Part shown: one piece after another, positions 26,485 through 36,819 of the stretch
Layout of the letters: every line of letters begins with the position of its first letter
How positions within the stretch are numbered: the first letter of the stretch is position 1
NCBI RefSeq assembly: GCF_037023725.1
Contig: NZ_CP146077.1
Coordinates: 843,001-907,000 of the forward strand
Source: Pseudomonas bubulae
Lineage (GTDB): Bacteria > Pseudomonadota > Gammaproteobacteria > Pseudomonadales > Pseudomonadaceae
DNA length: 64,000 nt
Direction of reading: 5' to 3'
Position numbers and translations under genes: made by a program
Notes under the pieces: generated by a model
The model's input: only the letters and a program-made list of their open reading frames with translations
Database searches by the model: none
Told to the model about the DNA's origin: nothing

Positions 26485-26865
26485 TTACTCAATAACCAGA
26501 ATAGCGTCCATTTCTACCTGCGAGCCCTTTGGCAGTGCAGCAACGCCAATGGCGGCGCGGGCCGGATAGGGTTGTTCGAAGTAGGTGCCCATGATCTCGT
26601 TGACCTTGGCGAAGTGGCTCAGGTCAGTCAGGAAGATGTTCAGCTTGACGATGTCCTTGAACGAACCGCCTGCGGCTTCAGCGACCGACTTCAGGTTTTC
26701 GAAAACCTGGATGGTCTGGGCTTCAAAGCCTTCAACCAGTTCCATGGTTTTTGGGTCCAGCGGGATTTGACCGGACATGTAGACAGTATTGCCAGCTTTG
26801 ATCGCCTGAGAATAAGTACCGATTGCAGCAGGTGCCTTGTCGCTGGTGATAACAGTCTTGGACAT
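26485..26865 (-). CDS. RidA family reactive-intermediate deaminase
   Basis: 126 residues. RidA hydrolyses 2-aminoacrylate and related enamines/imines made by PLP enzymes such as threonine dehydratase. The YjgF/RidA signature is clear ([34 protein letters not shown]), and the active-site Arg is in [10 protein letters not shown]. It lies just after spoT on the same strand, a placement kept in gammaproteobacteria. Confidence 0.95.
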   Translation of the reverse strand: MSKTVITSDKAPAAIGTYSQAIKAGNTVYMSGQIPLDPKTMELVEGFEAQTIQVFENLKSVAEAAGGSFKDIVKLNIFLTDLSHFAKVNEIMGTYFEQPYPARAAIGVAALPKGSQVEMDAILVIE

Positions 26866-26889
26866 GGGTGACTCCTTGTAATTAGATGG

Positions 26890-28995
26890 CTACGCACGCA
26901 TGCGAGTGATGCGGATAACCCCGGTAAGGGCGCGCAGTTTTTTGATCACGCGGGCCAGGTGTACACGGTCGTGTACGCTGACCACCAGTTGGACCACGCT
27001 GATGCGACCATCGCGTTCGTCCATGCTGATCTTTTCGATATTGCCGTCGGCAGCGTTGACGCTGCTGGCCAGCAGCGCAATCAGGCCGCGCTGGTGTTCC
27101 AGTTCGACGCGCAATTCAACGTTGAACTCGCCGGTAACGTCCTTGGCCCACGACAGCTGAATGCACTTTTCGGGGTTGTGGCGGATTTCACTGATATTGC
27201 GGCAGTTGTCCAGGTGCACGACCATGCCTTTGCCTGCGGACAAATGGCCAACGATCGGATCCCCCGGGATCGGCGTACAGCATTTGGCGTAGCTGAGCAC
27301 CAGGCCTTCGGTGCCGCGAATCGCCAGCGGGCCTTCCGGGCTCGGCAATGCTTCGCCTTCGCCCAGCAGGCGTCGGGCCACTACATAGGCCATGCGATTG
27401 CCGAGGCCGATATCTTCGAGCAGGTCTTCGATATGCTCCAGGCGGTATTCCTGGAGCATGGCCTGAACGCGCTCGGCCGGGATCTTGTCCAGCGCGCTGT
27501 TGAAGCCGTTAAGCACCTTGTTGAGCAGGCGTTCGCCCAGGTTGACCGACTCGGAACGACGTTGCAGCTTGAGCGCATGGCGAATATGGGTACGCGCCTT
27601 GCCGGTGACCACAAAGTTAAGCCAGGCCGGGTTGGGTCGGGCGCCGGGAGCGCTGACGATCTCGACCGTGGAGCCGCTTTGCAGCGGCTCGGACAGCGGT
27701 GCGAGACGCCGGTTGATGCGACAGGCGATGCAGCTGTTGCCCACATCGGTGTGCACCGCGTAGGCAAAGTCGACGGCCGTGGAGCCTTTGGGCAGCTCCA
27801 TGATCCGTCCTTTGGGCGTAAACACGTAGACCTCGTCCGGGAACAGGTCGATCTTCACGCTTTCGATGAATTCGAGGGAGTTGCCGGCGCGTTGCTGCAT
27901 TTCCAGCACGCCCTTGACCCATTGCCGCGCCCGGGCGTGGGTGCCCGTGTGCTGCTCGTCGCCACTGGACTTGTAAAGCCAGTGGGCGGCGATGCCGTTG
28001 TTGGCCATTTCTTCCATTTCACGGGTACGGATCTGGATCTCGATCGGTACGCCATGCATGCCAAACAGCGTGGTATGCAACGACTGGTAGCCGTTGGCCT
28101 TGGGAATGGCGATGTAGTCCTTGAACCGGCCCGGCAGGGGCTTGTACAAATTATGTACAGCGCCCAGCACGCGGTAGCAGGTGTCGACCTTGTCGACGAT
28201 GATCCGGAATGCGTAAACATCCATGATCTCGTTAAAAGCCCGGCGTTTGCCGCGCATCTTCTTGTAGATGCCGTAGATATGCTTTTGACGACCGCTGACT
28301 TCGCCCTGAATGCCATCGATGGCCAGGCAGTGGCTGAGCGATTCTTCAATTTTGTTGACGATTTCCTTGCGATTGCCCCGGGCGCGTTTGACCGCCTGAT
28401 AAATGCGCGCGGAGCGCATCGGGTACATCGCCTTGAAACCGAGGTCTTCGAATTCGATACGAATGCTGTGCATGCCCAGCCGATTGGCGATGGGTGCGTA
28501 GATTTCCAGGGTTTCCTTGGCAATCCGTCGGCGTTTTTCGCCGGACAGCACTTCGAGGGTGCGCATGTTGTGCAGACGGTCAGCCAGCTTCACCAGGATC
28601 ACGCGGATATCGCGTGCCATGGCCATGGCCATCTTCTGGAAGTTTTCAGCCTGGGCTTCGGCCTTGGTTTCGAAGTTCATCTGAGTCAGCTTGCTGACTC
28701 CATCGACCAGGTCGGCCACGGTTTCGCCGAACTGCGCTACCAGCGCTTCCTTGGCAATACCGGTGTCTTCAATCACGTCATGCAGCATGGCCGCCATCAG
28801 GCTCTGATGGTCCATATGCATGTCGGCAAGGATATTTGCCACTGCCAGCGGGTGCGTGACATAAGGCTCGCCGCTGCGTCGGCGTTGGCCGTCGTGGGCT
28901 TGTTCTGCGTAGAAGTACGCCCGGCGGACCAGATTGACCTGGTCCGGGCCGAGGTACGCCGACAAGCGATCGGCGAGGGCGTCTATGCTCGGCAT
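26890..28995 (-). CDS. spoT: Bifunctional (p)ppGpp synthetase/hydrolase SpoT
   Basis: 701 residues from ATG 28995, with a GGAGG site; a more upstream ATG has none. Makes and degrades the stringent alarmones. The HD hydrolase metal site is intact: His34, His48, His72-Asp73 (LHDVIEDT). It is followed by the synthetase domain (ANRLGMHSIRIEFEDL, FKDYIAIPKANGYQSLHT), a TGS domain (PKGRIMELPKGSTAVDFAYAV), a zinc-finger/helical region and a C-terminal ACT domain. Operon rpoZ-spoT-ridA. Confidence 0.97.
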   Translation of the reverse strand: MPSIDALADRLSAYLGPDQVNLVRRAYFYAEQAHDGQRRRSGEPYVTHPLAVANILADMHMDHQSLMAAMLHDVIEDTGIAKEALVAQFGETVADLVDGVSKLTQMNFETKAEAQAENFQKMAMAMARDIRVILVKLADRLHNMRTLEVLSGEKRRRIAKETLEIYAPIANRLGMHSIRIEFEDLGFKAMYPMRSARIYQAVKRARGNRKEIVNKIEESLSHCLAIDGIQGEVSGRQKHIYGIYKKMRGKRRAFNEIMDVYAFRIIVDKVDTCYRVLGAVHNLYKPLPGRFKDYIAIPKANGYQSLHTTLFGMHGVPIEIQIRTREMEEMANNGIAAHWLYKSSGDEQHTGTHARARQWVKGVLEMQQRAGNSLEFIESVKIDLFPDEVYVFTPKGRIMELPKGSTAVDFAYAVHTDVGNSCIACRINRRLAPLSEPLQSGSTVEIVSAPGARPNPAWLNFVVTGKARTHIRHALKLQRRSESVNLGERLLNKVLNGFNSALDKIPAERVQAMLQEYRLEHIEDLLEDIGLGNRMAYVVARRLLGEGEALPSPEGPLAIRGTEGLVLSYAKCCTPIPGDPIVGHLSAGKGMVVHLDNCRNISEIRHNPEKCIQLSWAKDVTGEFNVELRVELEHQRGLIALLASSVNAADGNIEKISMDERDGRISVVQLVVSVHDRVHLARVIKKLRALTGVIRITRMRA

Positions 28996-29055
28996 GAGGA
29001 AACCTCCTGCCAAAACTTTTTACCCTTCGCCGTGCTACGTCGACCGGGCATAGGC

Positions 29056-29319
29056 TTAGTTCGCCTCGTTGGACTCGTCCTCGAACGCTGCGAACAGCGG
29101 TTCGTCTTCGACGATTTCAGCGTTGGCGATAAACTCGTAGCTCATCAGGCCTTCTGCGATTTCGCGCAGGGCAACAACGGTAGGCTTGTCGTTTTCCCAC
29201 TGCACCAGAGGCTCTTTACCGCCGGTGGCCAGTTGACGGGCACGCTTGGTAGAGAGCATGACCAGCTCAAAGCGGTTATCCACGTGTTCTAGACAGTCTT
29301 CAACGGTTACGCGGGCCAT
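29056..29319 (-). CDS. rpoZ: RNA polymerase omega subunit
   Basis: 87 residues. Small RNA polymerase subunit that helps assemble beta' and forms part of a ppGpp-binding site. N-terminal [25 protein letters not shown] is the family hallmark, and the tail is acidic. ATG 29319 has a GAGGAA site. It lies upstream of spoT and is separated from gmk by a strong hairpin, so rpoZ-spoT probably has its own promoter. Confidence 0.97.
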   Translation of the reverse strand: MARVTVEDCLEHVDNRFELVMLSTKRARQLATGGKEPLVQWENDKPTVVALREIAEGLMSYEFIANAEIVEDEPLFAAFEDESNEAN

Positions 29320-29432
29320 GGTCTTCCTCGTAGCAAATGCAATATGCGCGCTGCCCGGATGGGCGAGCGGACTGAACAGTTTAAAAAATCACCAGCCATT
29401 AGGGAAGCGCTGATTTTTCCGTCACTGCTCCT

Positions 29433-29475
29433 AAAACCTCTGTAAGCGCCAATGTAAAGCCCTTACAGGGGTTTT
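29433..29475. terminator. Bidirectional-looking terminator between gmk and rpoZ
   Basis: AAAACCTCTGTAAG (29433-29446) pairs with CTTACAGGGGTTTT (29462-29475), 14 pairs with one G-U, and the T run is present on both strands. It lies after gmk and before rpoZ on the same strand, so it separates the two transcripts. Confidence 0.7.
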
Positions 29476-29487
29476 GGGAAGTGTTCA

Positions 29488-30985
<1,498 letters not shown>

Positions 30986-31191
30986 GGACGGTACCTCGCG
31001 ATTGGATGAGTTAAGCCTGGCGGCAGGTTAGACGACAGATTGTAACGCAGTGCGGGCAACTGCCCCAAATGGCGTCGGTCGTAAATACATCCAATCTTCG
31101 TTCCCCGCCAGGGTTCACAGACGCGCCCTGCGCAGCCATGGCCTTTCCTTTATAATGCTCGGCAGTTTTCCGTCCCGTACAGGTATCCCAC

Positions 31192-31914
31192 ATGAAACGT
31201 CCAAGTGGTCGCGTTGCCGATCAGCTCCGCCCGATCCGCATCACCCGCAACTACACCAAACACGCAGAGGGTTCTGTACTGGTCGAGTTCGGTGACACCA
31301 AAGTCATCTGCACCGTCAGCGTCGAGAATGGCGTACCGCGGTTCCTCAAAGGCCAGGGCCAGGGCTGGCTGACTGCCGAATACGGCATGCTGCCACGCGC
31401 CACCGGCGACCGTAACCAGCGCGAAGCCAGCCGCGGCAAGCAAGGCGGGCGCACCCTGGAAATCCAGCGCCTGATCGGCCGCTCCCTGCGTGCTGCACTG
31501 GATATGTCCAAACTGGGCGATATCACTTTGTACGTCGACTGCGACGTAATCCAGGCTGACGGCGGCACCCGCACTGCCTCGATCACCGGCGCCATGGTTG
31601 CTCTGGTCGACGCCCTGAAGATCATCAAGAAGCGTGGCGGCCTCAAAGGCGGTGACCCGATCAAGCAGATGATCGCGGCGGTATCGGTGGGCATGTACCA
31701 GGGCGTACCGGTACTTGACCTGGACTATCCTGAAGATTCGGCAGCCGAAACCGACCTCAACGTGGTGATGACCAGCAGCGGCGGTTTCATCGAAGTTCAG
31801 GGCACCGCCGAAGGCGCACCGTTCCAGCCTGAAGAGCTGAACGCCATGCTGGCACTGGCACAAAAAGGCATGAACGAAATTTTTGCCCTGCAACAAGCGG
31901 CATTGGCCGACTAA
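31192..31914 (+). CDS. rph: Ribonuclease PH
   Basis: 240 residues. Phosphorolytic 3'-5' exoribonuclease that trims tRNA precursors. Phosphate-binding residues lie in [19 protein letters not shown] and the catalytic region in [19 protein letters not shown]. Full length, so not the truncated form found in some E. coli K-12 strains. Followed by a DUF4870 gene 49 bases later. Confidence 0.97.
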   Translation: MKRPSGRVADQLRPIRITRNYTKHAEGSVLVEFGDTKVICTVSVENGVPRFLKGQGQGWLTAEYGMLPRATGDRNQREASRGKQGGRTLEIQRLIGRSLRAALDMSKLGDITLYVDCDVIQADGGTRTASITGAMVALVDALKIIKKRGGLKGGDPIKQMIAAVSVGMYQGVPVLDLDYPEDSAAETDLNVVMTSSGGFIEVQGTAEGAPFQPEELNAMLALAQKGMNEIFALQQAALAD

Positions 31915-31963
31915 ATTGCCGGATTGACTGTCAAAGCCTTCAAACGACCAACCGGAGAACGTG

Positions 31964-32332
31964 ATGAGTGAGCTGGATCTTTCAACACCCAAACCGGGCC
32001 GCGACGCCCGGAAATGGGCGATGTTCTGTCATTTTTCGGCGTTCCTCGGGATGTGGTTTCCGTTTGGCAGCCTGATCGGCCCGCTGATCCTGTGGCAGGT
32101 AAAGCGCGAGAGCGACCCGTTTATTGACGACCAGGGCAAGGAAGCACTGAACTTCCAGATCACCGTGGCGATTGCTTCGGCCATTTGCTATGTGCTGATG
32201 TTCGTGCTGATCGGCTTTGCGCTGCTGGGCCTGGTACTGATTGGCGCGGTAGTGCTGGTGGTGATTGCAGGGGTCAAGGCCAATGACGGGGTGGTGTACC
32301 GTTATCCCTTCACCTGGCGGCCGATCAAGTAA
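31964..32332 (+). CDS. DUF4870 domain membrane protein
   Basis: 122 residues. Three hydrophobic segments: KWAMFCHFSAFLGMWFPFG, ITVAIASAICYVLMFVLIGF and LLGLVLIGAVVLVVIAGV, with FIDDQGKEALNFQ between the first two, the mark of DUF4870/Tic20-like proteins. Function not known. ATG 31964 is better placed behind GGAGAA than the GTG just before it. Follows rph and ends in a strong terminator. Confidence 0.85.
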   Translation: MSELDLSTPKPGRDARKWAMFCHFSAFLGMWFPFGSLIGPLILWQVKRESDPFIDDQGKEALNFQITVAIASAICYVLMFVLIGFALLGLVLIGAVVLVVIAGVKANDGVVYRYPFTWRPIK

Positions 32333-32359
32333 GGTTTCAGTCAGCAACTCAGGCACCTT

Positions 32360-32391
32360 GTAGAAAAGCCCACCTCGGTGGGCTTTTCTAC
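32360..32391 (+). terminator. Intrinsic terminator after DUF4870
   Basis: GTAGAAAAGCCCACC (32360-32374) and GGTGGGCTTTTCTAC (32377-32391) form a perfect stem with T run in its right arm. Ends the rph-DUF4870 transcript. Confidence 0.85.
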
Positions 32392-32704
32392 GCTTGCTGA
32401 TTGCGGGAGCCAAAACAACAGGTGAGTGGACGTCAGTACGATGCTTTGTTTATCCAGGCATTCGTTTAACGACAACTACTTACTTATGCGCGCTAAATAA
32501 ACCATGCCTTTAAGAGAGCCTCATTTTAAAGCGCACCGTTATTTATCGCGCCATGTTAGTGCAATGGCCATCTGTGAATACCGAATTTAAAGAAAGGCCA
32601 AGTGGCACTTGAAAATATGCTGTTGACTATTTGTTTTTACTCGTCTAGTTTTTATGTCGACTGCTTGATCAGTCTTCGCCACTATCTTTAAGGATAAAGA
32701 TATT
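32392..32704. other. AT-rich spacer at the left edge of the accessory patch
   Basis: About 310 bases clearly richer in A/T than the flanking core genes, with no open frame that looks coding. Contains the candidate promoter at 32623-32651. I see no direct repeat, tRNA or att-like sequence that would date an insertion. Confidence 0.55.
32623..32651 (+). promoter_or_regulatory. Candidate sigma70 promoter
   Basis: TTGACT (32623-32628), a 17-base spacer and TAGTTT (32646-32651). The -35 is near consensus, the -10 is weak. It lies about 50 bases before the start of the broken gene at 32705. Confidence 0.4.
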
Positions 32705-32947
32705 ATGAAAACTGCCGTGATGAATTCTCAAAAAGGTGCTGCACCCCATTGCTCTGCCGGCAGTGGACACCGATAGAAGCTGAGATAGCGATCCAGTATT
32801 ATAAAAACTTTTGTTTCTCAATAAAAATACCAGGCAATGTATCCCGTCCTGCCACCCGCGCTGGAAGTGGATGAAATCTGGCATCATCTTATCTTGGATA
32901 TGCGAACTTATAGGGATGCCTGTTAGCCTATATTTGGGCATTACATG
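32705..32947 (+). pseudogene. Remnant of a small gene with a VDEIWHH...LDxxxY motif
   Basis: No single frame stays open, but pieces in different frames read as one protein. An ATG with AAGGA at 32705 opens 23 residues (MKTAVMNSQKGAAPHC...). Then, in another frame up to about 32835, comes WTPIEAEIAIQYYKNF. Then, after a shift, YPVLPPALEVDEIWHHLILD and MRTYRDAC (32840-32923), a stop, and PIFGHYM in the same frame. The pattern resembles the motif VDxxWHxHILDTxxY..C..IFG that I remember from small GRDP-like proteins (PF07173-type). At least two frameshifts and one stop are needed, so it appears dead. It may instead be a short expressed peptide; I think decay is more likely. Confidence 0.45.
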
Positions 32948-32955
32948 ATAACCCT

Positions 32956-34245
32956 ATGGAAACGTCGAACGTGAAGTTGACCTATGAGCAAAATCTAAAG
33001 GAAAACTTATGGAATTTTATTGTCAGTCGACTCTTTCCATTTTTTGGCATTTCCATCGCTGCGGCGCTGCTCGCGCACAAGAATATTGCCGATCTTCCTG
33101 TGTTCGCCTATGTCCTGGCGATCTTTTCAGTTATATCTACCCTTTTCTACATGCCGCTGGCGGCCATTGGCAATATCGTTCATCATCAAAAAAATGCGCT
33201 CACTCCCCAGGCAATCTTTGAGAGCGGACTGTCGATAGCGGTTTTATTCGCTGCCATTGCGTTTGCCGCAGCCCTTGCCGTATTCGCTTACCTCCCCTCC
33301 ATCCGTTTTCTGGACAGCCTTGACAGGGATAAACTTTTTTACCTGTCTCTTATTTATATTCCGGCCATCCCTTTGCTGGTAATCAATACCTTCACCCATC
33401 TTTTCCACGAAGCCTCTGGACACTCCTTGCCGTGTGCAACCGTAAAGAAGTGGTGCACGTGTGCAGGCTGCGCATTCCTGATGTTTTGTTTTGTTTTTTG
33501 CAGCAAGCACGACTTTGTTTTCTTGGCTGTTGGCTACTTCTTGATTGTCGAAACAGCCCTCTTCATCTCCCTGGCCTGCCTCTCTATGCGGCTCGGATAC
33601 CGGCACATCCTCGTCAAGCCAAAAATACTGGCAGACGTCGTTTCAATGGGCTTTCCTATTGCCGCCGGGGTAGCGGGGCAAAAATTGTACTTTTACCTGC
33701 TTAACGGAAAACTGCTGTCGCTGAATGAAAGCCTGGTTGCCGATCTTTCGATCTGTATGTCTATTATCGGATTTCTCAGCATTCCGGTCATAGCGTTCGC
33801 TCAGCTTCATAGCGTCTATACCAGCCAGCATATCGTGGATGCGGACAAGATCTACCCGCGCGGACAACTAGCCGCCGCCGTGCTCATGGCCGTGATTGCA
33901 GGGGGTTTTTATGCGCTGGGAAGCGGTTTGTTTTTTATCTTTGGCGACCGCTCGCTGACGTTTACCAGTGAAGGATTTGTGGCGATATGCATGTCGGTAT
34001 TGAGCTCGCTTTACTTCTCGCTCACGGCAAGCCACTTGCGGGCAATGCGAGACACCCTGATCCCTCAAGTACTGATCAATACCTTTATGCTTGCAGGGTT
34101 TATCCCGGTCATTTACCTGTATGACTTTAATAGCCCTTCAATCTATCTATTCATCGTACTGCAGGCTGTTGTCACTTTTATTGCCGCTGTGCTTTTGCAG
34201 TACCGGATACGCACCTTGCATAAACGAACGCCCAGTTTCGCCTGA
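32956..34245 (+). CDS. Orphan MOP/MATE-like multidrug or polysaccharide flippase-type transporter
   Basis: 429 residues with 12 hydrophobic segments, in the range of MATE/Wzx (MOP superfamily) transporters. No exact MATE motif can be shown, so the substrate (drug, peptide or lipid-linked sugar) is open. Codon use and base content are clearly more AT-rich than the neighbours, for example runs like TTTTATTGTC. It has no Shine-Dalgarno before ATG 32956, whose start overlaps the end of the preceding remnant. An unusual cysteine group (KKWCTCAGCAFLMFCFVFC) lies in the fifth segment. Probably acquired laterally. Confidence 0.7.
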   Translation: METSNVKLTYEQNLKENLWNFIVSRLFPFFGISIAAALLAHKNIADLPVFAYVLAIFSVISTLFYMPLAAIGNIVHHQKNALTPQAIFESGLSIAVLFAAIAFAAALAVFAYLPSIRFLDSLDRDKLFYLSLIYIPAIPLLVINTFTHLFHEASGHSLPCATVKKWCTCAGCAFLMFCFVFCSKHDFVFLAVGYFLIVETALFISLACLSMRLGYRHILVKPKILADVVSMGFPIAAGVAGQKLYFYLLNGKLLSLNESLVADLSICMSIIGFLSIPVIAFAQLHSVYTSQHIVDADKIYPRGQLAAAVLMAVIAGGFYALGSGLFFIFGDRSLTFTSEGFVAICMSVLSSLYFSLTASHLRAMRDTLIPQVLINTFMLAGFIPVIYLYDFNSPSIYLFIVLQAVVTFIAAVLLQYRIRTLHKRTPSFA

Positions 34246-34261
34246 AAGTGCCTCGGATACA

Positions 34262-34302
34262 AAAAAGGCCCCCGCCCTTGATAACAGAGCGGGAGCCTTT
34301 TT
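34262..34302. terminator. Bidirectional terminator between the transporter gene and crc
   Basis: AAAAAGGCCCCCGC (34262-34275) pairs with GCGGGAGCCTTTTT (34289-34302), one mismatch, with T runs on both strands. Serves two convergent genes. Confidence 0.85.
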
Positions 34303-34321
34303 CTGGATCTGCGATCAACAC

Positions 34322-35101
34322 TTAGATAGTCAGTGTCCAGTCGTAGTCCACGATCAATGGCGCGTGCTGCGAGAAGCGTGGCTGACGCGGCATGCGAGCG
34401 CTTCGTACAAAGCGGCGCAAGCCCGGTGTCAGCAGCTGGTAGTCAAAACGCCAGCCCAGATTCAGCATCTCGGCCTGTTCGTTATCCGGCCACCAGCTGT
34501 ACTGGTCACCTTCCCGACTGACTTCACGCAGGGCATCGACATATCCCATGTTGCCGACAATCTCATCCATCCAGGCCCGTTCAGGCGCCAGGAAGCCGGG
34601 CGATTGCTGGCTGTCGCGCCAGTTTTTAATGTCGAGTTTCTGCTGCGCCACATACAGCGAGCCGCAGTAGATGTACTCACGACGCTTGCGACGCTGCTTA
34701 TCCAGGTAGCGGGCAAAGTCGTCCATTAACTTGAATTTTTGATTCAAGTCTTCATCGCCGTTCTGCCCCGAAGGGAGCAGCAAGGTCGCGATGCTGACCT
34801 TATCGAAATCGGCTTGCAGGTAGCGCCCGTAGCGATCGGCCGTCTCGAAGCCAAGCCCGGTGATGACTGCTTTCGGCTGTAACCGCGAGTACAAAGCCAC
34901 GCCACCTTGGGCGGGGACTTCGGCGTCACAGGCATAAAGAAAGTAGCCATCGAGCTGGTAGGCTGGATCGTCCAGTTCAAAGGCGGAGGCACGGGTGTCC
35001 TGCAGGCAGATAACGTCGGCATTCTGAGCTTGCAGCCAACTGAGCAAACCGCGCTCGACTGCCGTCTGAATACCATTGACGTTCACACTGATGATCCGCA
35101 T
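34322..35101 (-). CDS. crc: Catabolite repression control protein Crc
   Basis: 259 residues, the exact Pseudomonas length. ExoIII/EEP-fold protein that helps Hfq hold A-rich target mRNAs shut during growth on preferred carbon sources. Relative to exonuclease III the active site is degenerate: ICLQDTRAS and YIYCGSLYVAQ replace the ICLQE and CGDFN metal-binding motifs, consistent with its lack of nuclease activity. ATG 35101. Divergent from pyrE. The CrcZ/CrcY antagonist RNAs are not in this window. Confidence 0.97.
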   Translation of the reverse strand: MRIISVNVNGIQTAVERGLLSWLQAQNADVICLQDTRASAFELDDPAYQLDGYFLYACDAEVPAQGGVALYSRLQPKAVITGLGFETADRYGRYLQADFDKVSIATLLLPSGQNGDEDLNQKFKLMDDFARYLDKQRRKRREYIYCGSLYVAQQKLDIKNWRDSQQSPGFLAPERAWMDEIVGNMGYVDALREVSREGDQYSWWPDNEQAEMLNLGWRFDYQLLTPGLRRFVRSARMPRQPRFSQHAPLIVDYDWTLTI

Positions 35102-35184
35102 AAATGGCCCCAAAAATCACGTGCGTGTATGATACACGCCGTCTTACTAATTAGCTAAATCCGTGGTATCTGGGGACTTTTTTC

Positions 35185-35826
35185 ATGCAAGCGTATCAGC
35201 GCGATTTCATCCGCTTTGCCATCGATCGTGGCGTTTTGCGCTTCGGTGAGTTCACCCTGAAGTCGGGCCGTACCAGCCCTTACTTCTTCAATGCCGGGCT
35301 GTTCAACACCGGCTCTGCACTGGCCCAGCTGGGGCGCTTCTATGCTGCCGCCATCGTTGACAGCGGTATTTCCTTCGACGTGCTGTTTGGTCCGGCCTAT
35401 AAGGGCATCCCCCTGGCGGCGACCACTGCCGTAGCGCTTGCCGAGCACCACGACCGTGATCTGCCGTGGTGCTTCAACCGCAAGGAAGCCAAGGCTCATG
35501 GCGAAGGCGGTAGCCTGGTTGGCTCGCCGCTTGAAGGCGATATCCTGATCATCGACGACGTGATCACGGCCGGTACCGCTATCCGTGAAGTGATGCAAAT
35601 CATCCAGGCCCAGGGCGCCAAGGCGGCCGGCGTGATGATTGCCCTCAACCGTCAGGAGCGCGGCAATGGCGAGCTGTCGGCGATCCAGGAAGTCGAGCGC
35701 GACTTCGGTATTCCGGTGATCAGCATCGTTTCGTTGAACCAGGTTTTGCAGTTCCTGGCCGAAGACGAAACCCTCAAGCAATACCTGCCAGCCGTTGAAG
35801 CGTACCGGGCGCAGTACGGGATTTAA
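35185..35826 (+). CDS. pyrE: Orotate phosphoribosyltransferase
   Basis: 213 residues. Makes OMP from orotate and PRPP in pyrimidine synthesis. The PRPP loop [13 protein letters not shown] and the flexible loop ([14 protein letters not shown]) are intact. ATG 35185 has a GGGGA stretch upstream. Divergent from crc and ended by a strong terminator. Confidence 0.97.
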   Translation: MQAYQRDFIRFAIDRGVLRFGEFTLKSGRTSPYFFNAGLFNTGSALAQLGRFYAAAIVDSGISFDVLFGPAYKGIPLAATTAVALAEHHDRDLPWCFNRKEAKAHGEGGSLVGSPLEGDILIIDDVITAGTAIREVMQIIQAQGAKAAGVMIALNRQERGNGELSAIQEVERDFGIPVISIVSLNQVLQFLAEDETLKQYLPAVEAYRAQYGI

Positions 35827-35840
35827 TCCCCTCGCCCATC

Positions 35841-35880
35841 AAAAAGCCCCGCCCGGATCACTCCGGGCGGGGCTTTTTTT
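35841..35880. terminator. Bidirectional terminator between pyrE and argB
   Basis: AAAAAGCCCCGCCCGG (35841-35856) pairs with CCGGGCGGGGCTTTTT (35863-35878), 16 perfect pairs, with T runs both ways. The two genes converge here. Confidence 0.95.
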
Positions 35881-35888
35881 GGTTCTGC

Positions 35889-36794
<906 letters not shown>

Positions 36795-36819
36795 TCAGGG
36801 CTCCGGTAGAACAAGTCGA

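Noticed and set aside
26959..29292. Long rightward open frame (777 codons) on the strand opposite spoT and rpoZ
   Set aside because: It is the antisense shadow of two well-supported GC-rich genes, with no ribosome site, no domain and low-complexity composition.
29433..29475. Small RNA gene between rpoZ and gmk
   Set aside because: The stem is explained by a terminator; no separate promoter could be seen.
32669..32941. 90-codon leftward frame over the broken small gene
   Set aside because: Weak site, no family similarity; the other strand shows the VDEIWHH pattern across frames, which better explains the region.
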